A stretch of 64,000 nt of DNA from Actinobacillus porcitonsillarum (GCF_003101015.1 NZ_CP029206.1:124001-188000), one strand, 5' to 3'. Positions 14,901-25,180 are shown, counted from the first letter of the stretch. The notes: generated by a model from the sequence alone, not told the origin. Numbers and translations are program-made.

Positions 14901-17900
14901 TGCCCACAATCGCCCCACCACTGATGTTGCCGCTGTTGCGAATGCTCTCGCTGTCAAACTGCACCAACTCCCGACCAGCCACCGTACCACTGTTAATAAA
15001 CTCGCCACCTTTGTGAATCACTTTGTTACCCGAAAGCAACGTGCCATTGCCCGTGATGTCGCCTTTTTTCGCCAATGCGTACACTTTCGGCACGAGCACA
15101 TTTTCCACCTTGCCGTTCGGTAAGGTCACTTGCTCGCTCTCCAGCCATACAATATCAGCCGTCAGCTGTGCCACTTGGTCTGATGAAAGGGCTATCCCCG
15201 GGCGTAAATTAAATTTTTGTGCAAAAGTGATACCGGCATCCATCAAGCCACGATATTGGCTGTCAAAATCCGTATAATTTCCGACAAAATTTCTGCCCGT
15301 TAAGCGGTTGATTTGCTCACGCACCAAACGCTGCTCATAAAAACCGTCGCCTAAGCGTTTTTGCACCGCATTCGGTTCATAGCGCAAGGCGTTGAACATA
15401 TAATCCGAGCTTAACCAACGTTTTTGGTTGGTAAAATCCGGGTCGGTTTCAACAAGTACACGGTTGGTCGGATTTGCATTAACCCGATACAGCACATTCT
15501 GCGGAATCACTAAATTCGGCTGAATGCTCCGCACTTCTTGCTGTTCATTCAGCGCAATGCGTACCAGTGGGCGAGCCGGAGTATTGGCATTGTTATTCAC
15601 CACTGTGGTCGGTTTGAAGGCATTACCACGCAAGGTTTGGAAGGCATCTTGCTTCCCTGCCGGCGTTTGAACATCCACCGCCGTCCCGTTGCCCGACCAA
15701 GCATCTAATGCATCCACCCGATGCACCGTTCCGCCCAATGAGGTAAACGAAGCCGAACCGAGCGAGTTTAATCCCCCCAGCGTTTTGTTCCCTTGTGCAG
15801 AGAGCACGTCATTCTGTACGCTCACATTGCTTAACGAAAGTTGATGAAGCGTTTTGTTTTTGAGTGAATCATCGGTTTGTTTGTTGTCAGCATAATTTAC
15901 GTATTTTTCTGTTCGAACCACCTGCATATCAAATGGCGTTTCGATAATGCGGGTGTAATCACCTCCATTTTCCCATTTACGTTGGAAATAACGTCTTCTT
16001 CCTCCACGCCATTTATCGAAAGTAAAGACTTTATCGCCCGTATCGGTAATACGGTGTAAGCCTTTCTCATCTTCATTTTTAATTTTATTTTCGAGCAACA
16101 TATCTTGACCAGCAATCACCACACTGCGATTATTCACAAAAGATTGGCTATTGGCTTCTAAATTTCCGCCGGCAATAATTTGCCCAGCAACAGTCGTCAA
16201 AACTTTGCTTTCATCTTCACGGCGATTTTTAAGAGTTATTTGCCAAAAATCACGAAAATACTGCTGCCCCAAAGCTTTACTTAGATTTTGGTTATGTTCT
16301 TCAATTTTTTTATCTACTGCATCAAGAATGGCTTCATTCTCTGCCACCCAATCGTTATAAGGTTTAATACGGTTTTGGTAATAATCCCATTTTTTCTCTG
16401 CTTTGGTATAAGTTGCTAGAGCTTGCTGATAGCTATCCATTCTTAATTGGAAATCTGCTTCGCTCTCATTTTCCAAACGTATCGGTTTTTCCGGCGCAGT
16501 GCCAGGCTCTTCTGGTACGTTGAAAATATCTAATTCATTGGTTTTCGGATCAAGGCTAAACCAATCTTCTTCTTTGTAACCTTGTGAGGCAAGCTCATCA
16601 AAAGAGAAAATGGGTGAAGGTCTGCTTGGTGCAGGAACACCGGCATATGTCCAAATCGGGCTATCAAGTCCATAGTTTCCAGCAGGAATATAGGTGCAAT
16701 TTTTTGCTCCATCAGAATAGGAATCGCAACGCATTTGGTTACGACTTGCTAATAACATATCCGGGCGAATTGTCTCGCCGGCACTTAAAACGGTAGGTTC
16801 GACATTATTGAGGTTATAAACCAATTGCCCTGCTCGACTCCAACCAGCCCAGCGGAGTAGCTCCATTGGGATATGCTTATATTCTGAGGAAATTTTTGAA
16901 AAATCATCTCCTTTGTCATTCTTATAATAAGTCGGTAAATTCCCTCGGCTGTCTCGGTGCATTGGAATGATATAGGTTTCATTCAGCGGGTTTTCCGAAA
17001 CTTTCGTAATCTCGGTTACTTTTTCATCTTTTTTAACGTGTGCTGCCGTAAAATGCGTATTATTGTTATAAACCTTATCCACCCCAAAACGAATACGGCT
17101 TTCAGACTCAATCACACTACTGTTATTACGTAATACTTCGGCTTTCCCTTCTGCTTGATGATGCCCGTTTAAGATGCGACCAAAGCTCATATCGCCCACA
17201 CTGAAAAGTGTTGCGCCCACTTGGTTATCTGAAAGGTAATAGCCGGTGTTATTCTCGATTTCTCGTGCGCCAATATCTAAACGCCCACGTGCAGCCACCA
17301 CCGCAGAGAGAATTTCGCCGTTGCCGTAATCTTTATCGCGGTTTTCAAACTTATCCGCTTGCAGAGCAATATTATCGCCATAAATGCGTCCTTTGCCCGT
17401 GTTGGTTAAACGACCGCCCACCTTAATCACGGTTTGGGCATTTTCATCGGCACTCACGCTGTTGATTAACCCTTCATTGGTTAAATCGCCTTTTGCAGTA
17501 ATGTGCGTGTTGGCACTACTGATGCGCCCATCAATACGATTGGTAATATGGTTGGCATTTAAGGTAACTTGCTCATCGGCATATAAGTTATGCTGATTGG
17601 TCAGATTACCTGCCGTGCTAATGGATAAGCTTCGGTCGGCATTGATGTGGTTATTTGTCACAAAATCTTTTTGCTGGCGAATCGTAATATCTCGCCCTTC
17701 AATATGCCCGTTGGTCGTCACTTCATCTGCAAAAAGGGAAAGCGAATCCACCGCTTGCAAACGTCCGTTTTGGTTGTTAAGCGTCAGTGCTTTACCCTGA
17801 ATCGCGACATTGCCACCACCGGTTATTTCGCCTTGCTGATTATTCAGGTTCGATTGTATCTGTAAATCGCCTTGCACACGGCTATGAATTTTCCCTTGTT

Positions 17901-20900
17901 GGTTATCCAGCACCTGCGCTGAAATCGTTAGTGCCGAGGCTAGAATCCCTTGGCTCATTTTTTCATTCGTGGATTGAGTTTGGCGGTTATTCAGCTGTGC
18001 GGTATGAATAGACAAGACATTGCCGCTTTCAATAAACGAGCCGGTGTGACTCACTTTTGGGTTGTTGATATCCGCCGTTGCATTCAGCACCAGTTTATGT
18101 TGGGTACGAATTTCGCCGCCTCGGTTATCAATCTGGTTCGCTTGGATTGCCATTTCGCCCAAACCGTGGATTTTGCCCAGCTGTCGGTTATCCAATAAAC
18201 CATTGACGTGAATGTTGCCTTGGTTTTCAGCATAGAGCGTGCCTTGTTGGTTGTTGAATGAATCGCTTTTGATCACAAACGTATCTTTGCTGATCACGCT
18301 GCCGTTTGCATTATCAAGGGCTTGCTTCACGTTTATGTGAAGTAAACCTTGCTCGTTGTACACTAAACCTTGTTGATTGTTTAAGGCATTCGCTTCAATG
18401 GTCGCTTGCTGTTTGGCTGTGATATTACCCAGCGTATTGTCTAAGGTGGATACGGCAGAAAGTGATAGAGTCCCTTCCGTTGCTCGAACTTGTCCTTCAC
18501 GGTTATTGACTTCATTCGCTTTTATATTGAGCGTTTCTTTAGATTTCACTTGTCCTTTCGCATTGTTCAAATTGCCTTGCACTTGGACAGTGAGAGCTTG
18601 GCTGCCTTGCAATAAACCGGCTTGGTTATCAATGGCTTGTGCGGTAAGGGTTGTTGATTCCCCACTGATTCTACCTTGGCGATTAGTGATATTTTCACGC
18701 ACCGAGACTTTTTGTCCGCCTAGCGAAGCCAATACCCCCGAGTCATTTTCAAGGTTTCGTGCGTTCAAGGTTTGCGCCTGTTGGCTTAATAAATAACCTT
18801 GTTGGTTCAGGAAATTTTGCGTTGTTAAAGCTAACTCGCCTAACGCAATAATCCCTTTATTTTGTGCAGAATTTTGTGCAGAGACTTGCGTTTGTTGGTT
18901 ATTCAAATTGCCTTGATGTGTGTGAATCGTCATATTTTGGCGACTTTGAATCAAACCGGCGGTGTTATCTAAATCGCCGCTTTCAAGCGTCAAATTCGCG
19001 CCGGCACTTAACTTCCCTTGTTGGTTTGTTAGAGCTTGTTGGTGGGTGGTGATCTGAAGATTACCTTGCTCTGCCACAATCGCCGCCTGATTGTTATTGA
19101 GCTGTCCGCTGCTAAGCGTTGCATTTTGCTTAGCAATGATTTCACTTTGCTGATTATCAAGCTGACCGGCAACTGTAATGTGCAGATTTTCTCCCTGTAT
19201 TAAGCTGCGGTTGGTAGAAGAGATTTGACCGCTTGCCGTTAAATTGAGCGATTGATTCGCCTGAATCACGCCGCCCTCTTGCTCAAGAGCAATGAGATCC
19301 GCTTGCAGATTTTTTGCATCCACCACACTTTGATGGTTACGCACGACACCGGCATTTAAACGTAAATCCGCCTCAGACTTCATCACACCCAATGTGTTAT
19401 GCAATGTCGCACGCCCCAAATGAATGTCGGCTTGTTGCGTAGATTGAATATGACCTTGCTGATTATTTAACTCACCGGCGGCAATCGTTAAAGCTTGCTG
19501 GCTGATAATTTTACCTAATGTGTTATCCAACGATTGCTGGTGCGTATTTAAACTGACACCGGTTTTCCCTTGCACCAAGCCGTTTTGGTTATTTAATGCG
19601 CCACTTTCAACTTGGAGTTGTTGGTTAGCAACCACTTTACCGTGCTGATTATTGATCTGCTGTTGTTGGGTGTTAAGCGTTAAATTGCCTTGCTCAGCAA
19701 GCAATAAACCTCGTTGGTTATCTAATGCTTGGCTCGTTATCGCAAGATGATGAGTCGCAGAGATTTCACTGTCTGTATTAGTTAATGCCTGCTGAACCGT
19801 TAAGGTCGCATTATCTGCCGCGATCACACTTTTTTCTGTTGATTGGAGTGAGCCGGCATTGAGGGTTAATTCGCCTGCACCAATTTGACCTGCCGTTTGC
19901 TGTAAACTTTTCGCAACCGTTAAAGTCACCTTTTTTGCACCTGAAATGATCCCTTGACTGTTCTCAAGATGTTGAGTCGTCAGCGATAAATCTTCATTAC
20001 TTTGCAAACGACCTAAGCGATTGGTTAATGCCGTGCTATTCAATTGCACAGATTTAGCGGAAATCACACCTTGGGTATTATCCAATTTACCTGAATCTAT
20101 CGTTACATTGCCAAGCGCTAAAATACCTTGATATTTCCCTTGGATTTGTTGGTTATTTAACGTGTTTCCATGCGTATTAATCTTGATATCTTGCTCGCTA
20201 TAAAGCAAACCTGCCTGATTCTGCAATTCGCCTGAATTAACCATCAGTTTACCTTTCGCAGTGATTTGACCTCGGGTATTATTCAACTGCTGTTTTGGGG
20301 TCTGAATAGCGATATTTCCTCCAGCACTATTGATAACCCCAAGCAGATTGTTTAAGCCCTGACTTTGAACCGTGAGATCCCCAACCGTATTTAAACGGCT
20401 TTGTTGATGACTGAACTGCCCTGAGACTTGAATATCTGCCTTCGTTGCCGAGATCAAACTACCCTCATCGCTCGTTAAACGAGCTGCATTTAACAACAGT
20501 GTATCCGCCCCAAGCTGCCCGGCTGTTTGTGTAAAATGATCAGCAACAGAAATATTAGCGACTGTTTTCCCTGAGATGATCCCTTCCTTGTTTTCAACTG
20601 ACTGTGCAACAAACGTCAATGCCTGATTTGCTTTGATCAAACCTTGCGTGTTATCAACCGCACGAGCATTTAATGTTTGTGCTTCTCGGCTTGCAATATA
20701 ACCTTGTTGATTAACCAAATCTGCGCTTTTTAGCGTCAATTTACCCAATGCCACAATCCCTTGTTCTGATGAAAGAGTATTCTGGTTGGTTAATGTTTGA
20801 TGATGGGTATCAAGCCAAATATCACTTTCGCTATGAATTGCACCTTGGGTGTTATCTAATTTTCCGCTATTTAACGTCAGCGTAGATTTTGAGCGAATTT

Positions 20901-23373
20901 TACCGGCGGTATTATCAAGCGTTTGTTGATGGGTATTGATATCGGCACGACCTTGTAAACTCTGAATGTCCCCTTTTGTATTATTTAATGCTTGGCTTGA
21001 AATCGTTAAAGCTGCCGTTTTCGCTTGAATCAAGCTGTTGCTGTTATCTAACTGATTCGCCATGGTCAAATCCGTTTGATTTGCCACGATACGGCTATGC
21101 TCACGGCTGTTCAGATTTTGAGCCGAAAGCGTGATACGCTCCGCCTCAACCGTGCCTGCCGTTTGGCTTAAATTCCCAGTCAGTGCTAAGGTTGCCTGTT
21201 GGGTGGCATTGAGCATGCCGTGGTGGTTAGTCAGGTTTTGTGCGTTTAAGGCGAGGTTTTGTTGGGTATAAACCAAACCTTGGTCATTATTGACGTTCGT
21301 GGCAGTAAGCTGCTGATTGCCACCGCTGACTACTCGCCCTTGTTGGTTAGAAAAATTGGACGACTGAATATTTAATTGCCCCAACGCTACAATGCCTTTG
21401 TCTTGTGTTGCCGTGAGCGTTTGTTGGTTCGAAAGTGCTTGCCCATGGGTATTTATCGTTACATTTTGGTGAGATTGAATTAAACCGCCGTCATTAAGCC
21501 ATTCGCCTGACTTAATCACAACGTCTTTCTCCGCCACCAACATGCCTTGTGTCGTATCAACCTTACCTTGAGCAGCATTGACCGTCAGTTTGCCTTTTGC
21601 CAGCAAACGCCCTTGTTGGTTATCCATTCCCTGTGCATTAACCGTTAAATCCCCTTGGGTTTTAAAAGTACCGCCACGATTTTGCAGTTTATCGGCAACA
21701 TTGAGCTTTAATTCGCCGCTGCCGGTTTGCTCCCAAATGGCACCTTTGGTATTCAGTGAGCGTTGTTGGGTGGTCAGCGTTTCCGCCTTCAGCACGCTGT
21801 TTTGGGTTTGAAGTTGGGCTGGCGTGGTAAGATTGAGCGTTTTTTCCGCCATCAGCACGGCATTATCCGCTTGAATGTTGCCCGCTTTCGCCTGTACATT
21901 CAGGGCATAGGCGTAGATTTGGCTGTTATCGAGGTTCGCCTCAGCAGCATTGACTTGGACATTCGACGCCAACACTTTGCCTTGTAACGTGCTTTTTCCG
22001 GTCGTGTTGACTACAATCGATTGCCCTTGGGCACTCGCTTTTTCAAGAGTACGGGTTTCGCCGTTTGGAGTGTCTTGAATCTCTACACCGGCGGCAATTA
22101 AGGACGAGGTTGAAGCGGTAACCTTGGGCGCCTTGTAGGTAATACGCCCTTTTGCCACCGTTTCGCCTTGTTGCGTGATCGCTTGATGTGCCGTTTGATG
22201 AATATTGCCACTACGAGCCACCACCGAGCCGTCTTGTTGAATATCAGCTGCTGTGTTAAAGGTTATGTCGCCTTGGCGGTTTTCGATTTTGCCTCGGTTT
22301 TCAATGCCTTTTGTGCCTACCAGTTGAACGGCGTGGTTGGCATTTAACGTACCGGTATTGACAATGCGACCTTCGCTGTCAATTTTGAGGGTTTCCGCAC
22401 TCGCTCCAATATGTCCTGCATTACGTACCCCGACACCGTGTTCAGTACCGATAAGGTGGATTTTACCTGAGTACATACCACCTAGTTCGCCGACATCGAT
22501 AGCAAATTGTGGCTGACTTTCTGTTGCAAGCGGTTGGTTTGTGTGAATAATTTGCAAATTTTCAGGGCTTTCTGACCGCTTGATGGTATTTTTACCTGTT
22601 ACCACCTTGGCTTCTTTTTTCGACCAAATACCTGCATTGACTTCTGTCTCTCGAGCAATAATCTCCGTATAATCGACACGGCTATTGTCTAACCCTTTAC
22701 CTGAAACTTTGACCTTACCTTTTTCCACCACAAAACTGTCAAGGTGACCGTTTTTAATTTGCGGTTTACCTGTGGTGAGAGTTGCTCGGTCGGAGTTAAT
22801 GATGCCACAACCTTCGCAATGTAAACCCGATGGGTTGGCGATAATCACATCCGCTTTTTTACCTGCTACTTCCACATAGCCTTTTAAAACGGATGGGTCG
22901 GATGAATTCACCTCATTTAGAATGACCTTCGCTTCACCTTTTGCCAAATAAGGGTTGCCCGTAATTAAGCCACCTTGCTGTGTTTGCACATTGGTGCGAC
23001 TATTGTTAAGAATTGCACCTTTGGTATCGACATCAAATTTTGAATATTTATTATGTGAAAGCCCTTTGTCGTTCGGGGTTTGAATATTGACTTGCGGTAA
23101 ACCGTTTGCCGTTTGTAGCACTATTGGTTGTTGATTTTTCGGGGCAGATTTATCGGCTTGAATAATCAGATTGGCTAATGCCGAATCAGAAAATGCCACA
23201 AAGCCTAATGCACAATAAAGGCTAAAGGTAAGCGGTCGGATTTGGGCAAAAATTTGCGATAAGCTAAAAGCGGATTGTTCCGTAGATTTACCTTCTGATT
23301 TTGCTAATTCAGACGTCACCACTAGGCGTTGAAGGGTTTTACTAAAAATCACACGAAAACATTTTTTATTCAT
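10999..23373 (-). CDS. cdiA: CdiA contact-dependent inhibition effector / filamentous haemagglutinin-like exoprotein
   Basis: This is a 4124-residue TpsA exoprotein. An extended signal peptide region (MNKKCFRVIFSKTLQRLVV...SELAK) precedes the hydrophobic core ending near residue 68. The TPS secretion domain follows, with NPSGLHCEGCG near 185. A long array of about 20-residue FHA repeats (N-QG-L patterns) runs to about 2060. A non-repetitive segment (about 2060-2400) may bind the receptor. The second FHA block and pretoxin region include QNIYSEAAQLEAKQRL. The VENN motif is at 3798-3801, and the C-terminal toxin ends with the TWHH motif (residues 4089-4092), typical of WHH nucleases of the HNH/EndoVII group. 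It starts 44 bp after cdiB behind GGAGTG. Export needs CdiB, which is disrupted here. Confidence 0.93.
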   Translation of the reverse strand: MNKKCFRVIFSKTLQRLVVTSELAKSEGKSTEQSAFSLSQIFAQIRPLTFSLYCALGFVAFSDSALANLIIQADKSAPKNQQPIVLQTANGLPQVNIQTPNDKGLSHNKYSKFDVDTKGAILNNSRTNVQTQQGGLITGNPYLAKGEAKVILNEVNSSDPSVLKGYVEVAGKKADVIIANPSGLHCEGCGIINSDRATLTTGKPQIKNGHLDSFVVEKGKVKVSGKGLDNSRVDYTEIIARETEVNAGIWSKKEAKVVTGKNTIKRSESPENLQIIHTNQPLATESQPQFAIDVGELGGMYSGKIHLIGTEHGVGVRNAGHIGASAETLKIDSEGRIVNTGTLNANHAVQLVGTKGIENRGKIENRQGDITFNTAADIQQDGSVVARSGNIHQTAHQAITQQGETVAKGRITYKAPKVTASTSSLIAAGVEIQDTPNGETRTLEKASAQGQSIVVNTTGKSTLQGKVLASNVQVNAAEANLDNSQIYAYALNVQAKAGNIQADNAVLMAEKTLNLTTPAQLQTQNSVLKAETLTTQQRSLNTKGAIWEQTGSGELKLNVADKLQNRGGTFKTQGDLTVNAQGMDNQQGRLLAKGKLTVNAAQGKVDTTQGMLVAEKDVVIKSGEWLNDGGLIQSHQNVTINTHGQALSNQQTLTATQDKGIVALGQLNIQSSNFSNQQGRVVSGGNQQLTATNVNNDQGLVYTQQNLALNAQNLTNHHGMLNATQQATLALTGNLSQTAGTVEAERITLSAQNLNSREHSRIVANQTDLTMANQLDNSNSLIQAKTAALTISSQALNNTKGDIQSLQGRADINTHQQTLDNTAGKIRSKSTLTLNSGKLDNTQGAIHSESDIWLDTHHQTLTNQNTLSSEQGIVALGKLTLKSADLVNQQGYIASREAQTLNARAVDNTQGLIKANQALTFVAQSVENKEGIISGKTVANISVADHFTQTAGQLGADTLLLNAARLTSDEGSLISATKADIQVSGQFSHQQSRLNTVGDLTVQSQGLNNLLGVINSAGGNIAIQTPKQQLNNTRGQITAKGKLMVNSGELQNQAGLLYSEQDIKINTHGNTLNNQQIQGKYQGILALGNVTIDSGKLDNTQGVISAKSVQLNSTALTNRLGRLQSNEDLSLTTQHLENSQGIISGAKKVTLTVAKSLQQTAGQIGAGELTLNAGSLQSTEKSVIAADNATLTVQQALTNTDSEISATHHLAITSQALDNQRGLLLAEQGNLTLNTQQQQINNQHGKVVANQQLQVESGALNNQNGLVQGKTGVSLNTHQQSLDNTLGKIISQQALTIAAGELNNQQGHIQSTQQADIHLGRATLHNTLGVMKSEADLRLNAGVVRNHQSVVDAKNLQADLIALEQEGGVIQANQSLNLTASGQISSTNRSLIQGENLHITVAGQLDNQQSEIIAKQNATLSSGQLNNNQAAIVAEQGNLQITTHQQALTNQQGKLSAGANLTLESGDLDNTAGLIQSRQNMTIHTHQGNLNNQQTQVSAQNSAQNKGIIALGELALTTQNFLNQQGYLLSQQAQTLNARNLENDSGVLASLGGQKVSVRENITNRQGRISGESTTLTAQAIDNQAGLLQGSQALTVQVQGNLNNAKGQVKSKETLNIKANEVNNREGQVRATEGTLSLSAVSTLDNTLGNITAKQQATIEANALNNQQGLVYNEQGLLHINVKQALDNANGSVISKDTFVIKSDSFNNQQGTLYAENQGNIHVNGLLDNRQLGKIHGLGEMAIQANQIDNRGGEIRTQHKLVLNATADINNPKVSHTGSFIESGNVLSIHTAQLNNRQTQSTNEKMSQGILASALTISAQVLDNQQGKIHSRVQGDLQIQSNLNNQQGEITGGGNVAIQGKALTLNNQNGRLQAVDSLSLFADEVTTNGHIEGRDITIRQQKDFVTNNHINADRSLSISTAGNLTNQHNLYADEQVTLNANHITNRIDGRISSANTHITAKGDLTNEGLINSVSADENAQTVIKVGGRLTNTGKGRIYGDNIALQADKFENRDKDYGNGEILSAVVAARGRLDIGAREIENNTGYYLSDNQVGATLFSVGDMSFGRILNGHHQAEGKAEVLRNNSSVIESESRIRFGVDKVYNNNTHFTAAHVKKDEKVTEITKVSENPLNETYIIPMHRDSRGNLPTYYKNDKGDDFSKISSEYKHIPMELLRWAGWSRAGQLVYNLNNVEPTVLSAGETIRPDMLLASRNQMRCDSYSDGAKNCTYIPAGNYGLDSPIWTYAGVPAPSRPSPIFSFDELASQGYKEEDWFSLDPKTNELDIFNVPEEPGTAPEKPIRLENESEADFQLRMDSYQQALATYTKAEKKWDYYQNRIKPYNDWVAENEAILDAVDKKIEEHNQNLSKALGQQYFRDFWQITLKNRREDESKVLTTVAGQIIAGGNLEANSQSFVNNRSVVIAGQDMLLENKIKNEDEKGLHRITDTGDKVFTFDKWRGGRRRYFQRKWENGGDYTRIIETPFDMQVVRTEKYVNYADNKQTDDSLKNKTLHQLSLSNVSVQNDVLSAQGNKTLGGLNSLGSASFTSLGGTVHRVDALDAWSGNGTAVDVQTPAGKQDAFQTLRGNAFKPTTVVNNNANTPARPLVRIALNEQQEVRSIQPNLVIPQNVLYRVNANPTNRVLVETDPDFTNQKRWLSSDYMFNALRYEPNAVQKRLGDGFYEQRLVREQINRLTGRNFVGNYTDFDSQYRGLMDAGITFAQKFNLRPGIALSSDQVAQLTADIVWLESEQVTLPNGKVENVLVPKVYALAKKGDITGNGTLLSGNKVIHKGGEFINSGTVAGRELVQFDSESIRNSGNISGGAIVGKVSGDMENLGGTLEADRAILLNVAGNFNHTSQTHTTSVNEQGYQRTDTTIGRKGLLHVKGEDGTLQIQAHNINLAGADIINDGQGQTYLSAKNNLNLTALSVGFDEKMGGGNHYRNEAVQSVEVSRVQGKGDVVLSGQNIYSEAAQLEAKQRLALLAENDVVLGSATTSSALTEYHHTKSGGAFGSSKKTTLDTYQDKTQVGTTLGGGDILVSAGNDLKAKNLQAIADKDLSLQAVNNVSISADTNYFKDTHFEQKSKSGMFSGGIGITFGKKSETHESEAEGWQQSQARSTLGSVSGNVSVKAGNHAHLSGTDLIASKELGKAITIEGKSTYIGASQDELSSKERHEYKQSGLTIAFSSAVTDAAMAVQSSLKRSEQVKDERLSQLLKVKAANEAVETVQKASKAIDAIQKAGSVSEGLANSDAKISVSIGASKSVSTSHTQQTTHQGSELSAGAVTVRATEGDNSIVGSKINAKEATIEGSNINLLGTTDTQSNRSDNKNSSWSVGVFVGKSGGSTGLGIEGAASVGKGHSNSDSQVQNHTEINADRLTIKAKETTTLKGATANINHLALDTKNLHIESVQDIEKYDSKQTQGGVSASVAIYGSGSSVSAQGSRTKANVDYAQVNQQSGFNIKESSTINVEENTHLKGGIINAQGDKANHSLKTGTLTTENIENRSDIKVSSVSAGVSSDMTQMATMAVGAALSALGNTNESERSQTQAAISSNINVQITDSEKQKSLTGKTAEETLQGLNRDVANANQKLDKQDLTKAQERQEMVQTIGQISEDWLQFAVGDKLEEAAKKRQEADAIEKENPTKATVLRAQAQAIEAEYGLGSNLQMGVRAATAALQGLATGSVNQAAVGAVSPYLNKLIKAQTGDNKEANLIAHAVLGAVEAHITGNNAAAGALGALTAEAAAPLIMQTLYGTEKPENLTDSQKQNVSNLSQIAAGLSGGLVGDSTVSGIAGAEIGKRAVENNALSLKDVYQYQKALKAAIQNGESVEEVHQRFKELSEKQRAELVANCDIECRATVPNELLGAVGFADELSGAFNNWLSGLPADEQTKFYQLVEEENAKTIEVLKAQQSGLEKGAELALGAVHLLAKEDINNSSNKRAIYNPKQTRAKIEDKFGEHNVKSTTVVQNTRSTVTERTLKTGESVQIIQSEGGKAIQVHSKPDEFGNTKLLANIAYDTRGLPVFDDVATFTTKIEKPKNYQNLSSKVRRELEMKNATLALKQEIEQGKVNKNLFTQRQLEDIYSGKAQIDKYTWHHNAQSSPNNMQLLPTNIHDAVKHIGEASLSEGR

Positions 23374-23417
23374 TTTTCACTCCGAGACATCAAAAATCAA
23401 TGAAAGACAATCAGCCA

Positions 23418-25065
23418 TTAAAAACTGTATCCAATATTAAAACCTGCTACCGCATCCGAGGTTCTAAAGCCTTCAGGCTTACGGACAGGTCTGCCGACAA
23501 AGACATCATAATAAAATCCACTGAAGCCACCTTTTAAGCCTAGTGCAGCACCCATTAAATGATGCCCTAGTTGTGATGCGGTTGACCAACCCATCACTCG
23601 TCCACCATCTAAGGCGAGATAAAGCTGATGTCCTTTCTGATTCACATTCCAAGCTAACTCGTTACGCCATAACCAACCTCGCTCACCGGATAAAGTCAGC
23701 TCGCCATCAAAGCCACGCACCGTATAACGCCCGCCGATACTAAAACGGTCTTGGGCAATCAGCGGTGTTTTATTCCATTGTGCATTCCAACTACTTTGAT
23801 ATTGCCACGGTTGTTCGCCTAACATAAATGGCTTGGTTAGCTCAATGGAGGCGGTAATTATTTTAGGACGTGACGTACCTTCTCCCCAAAGCTCTTCAGG
23901 TGCTTCAAGCGACCCCCTTGCACCTGTACCTCGCTTATAATTTGCCGATAGCTCAAGGGTTGCATCACCGATATATTCCTTATGAGAAATGCCTGCTTCC
24001 CATCCCGCCATACGGCGTTTTTGTACCTCAATTTCCGCACCGTCAATATAATTTTGCGATTGACGAGACCAAAACGAGCCTGAAATCGAGGTTTTGCGTT
24101 TGCTGTCACGGTAGAGTAAATAAGAAAGTGTCGCTTTGGTGGTATTACTTTCACCAGCATACAGGTAGTTATTGTCAAAGGCACCGAAGACTTCTTGATG
24201 GTAGCGGTTATAGGTTTGTGAGGCAGAAAGTGTCCAATAACCAAATGGGATAGAATAGTAAAACGTGAGATTTTTAGTCGCACGCTTTCCGTCTTCATCA
24301 TCGCTACTTTTTAAACTGTGGGTGAAACTGGTATAAAACAGGTCATTGGCTGAAAACAGGTTATCCCAAGAGAGTGTACCTGAAGCTTGGTATTTACCTG
24401 TTGAAGTAGAGCCTGAATCATCTAAACCGAGATTAACACGGAAAGGAAATGCTTGTTGGTAGCTGATTTTAATATCGCTGACACCGACATCCGTTTCACT
24501 CGGTAATATCTCAATATTGGCTTCGGCGGTCGGAACACGTTTGAGATTTTCAAGGGACTGCTCAATCTCCCTGACATTTAAAACATCGCCTTTTTCAAAA
24601 GTAAGCCCCGTTAATGCATGCAAACGTGTGAAGCGTGGGACATTGCCACTGTCGGAAACTAACGTATTCCCCACCTTACCCGCAATCATCGTGAGTGTTA
24701 ACGCCCCTGAGCGCAAATCTTGCTCTTGGGTTACCACCCGTGTCGTAACATAACCTTTTTCAATGATACTATTTTGAATTTGCTTCATTAAAATACCTAG
24801 ACCTTCACCACCAAAACAGTGTGGTAAGGTCAAGTTTAAATCGTGAGCGGCTTTATCAAATGCCCACTGGAATTGGCTTTCAGAGGAAGAGGGCGTAGTG
24901 GAGTAATCGACGAGACTAATACGATGGATGGGATAGCAGGGCATTTCGTGGTTTGATAATGTCAACCTTTCCTGATTGGTGGTATCTAAACGTACATCAG
25001 ATTGAGGTTGCAATATTTTATCTTGTGCTTGTTGAATGTGTTGCTGTCGTTGTTGCTGCGTAGCA
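23418..25065 (-). pseudogene. cdiB: CdiB (TpsB transporter), 3' part, cut by Tn10
   Basis: Codons for the last 549 residues of an outer-membrane two-partner secretion exporter. POTRA-like segments appear early (ITFxx-style HCFGGEGLGILMKQIQN, LTMIAGKVGN), then a 16-strand barrel with the conserved YTVRGFDGELTLSGERG motif and a C-terminal FNIGYSF typical of barrel proteins. The 5' end lies on the far side of Tn10 at 34222-34328. Joined across one copy of the 9-bp duplication the frame is 1755 nt, 584 residues. A frame beginning at 25121 inside IS10-R stays in phase but lacks a signal peptide, so it cannot make a functional exporter. Confidence 0.9.
25057..25065 (+). repeat. Tn10 target-site duplication, left copy
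   Basis: TGCGTAGCA, 9 bp, is identical to 34213-34221. It fits the Tn10 target consensus NGCTNAGCN except for one position. Confidence 0.97.
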
Positions 25066-25111
25066 CTGATGAATCCCCTAATGATTTTGGTAAAAATCAT
25101 TAAGTTAAGGT

Positions 25112-25180
25112 GGATACACATCTTGTCATATGATCAAATGGTTTCGCGAAAAATCAATAATCAGACAACAAGATGTGCGA
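25112..25180 (-). ncRNA. RNA-OUT: RNA-OUT, IS10 antisense RNA
   Basis: IS10 is known to make a roughly 69-nt stem-loop RNA complementary to the first 35 nt of transposase mRNA. The matching stem arms are visible here as CACATCTTGT and ACAAGATGTG on the minus strand, spanning the transposase start at 25173. The ends are placed from IS10 numbering (transposase ATG at nt 108) and are approximate. Confidence 0.7.

Noticed and set aside
12290..22000. Many plus-strand frames of 60-140 codons antisense to cdiA
   Set aside because: They are shadows created by the long, GC-biased repetitive cdiA frame.
25066..25121. Natural start of cdiB at 25121
   Set aside because: The first 19 codons lie in IS10-Right. 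The true start with a signal peptide is at 34328.
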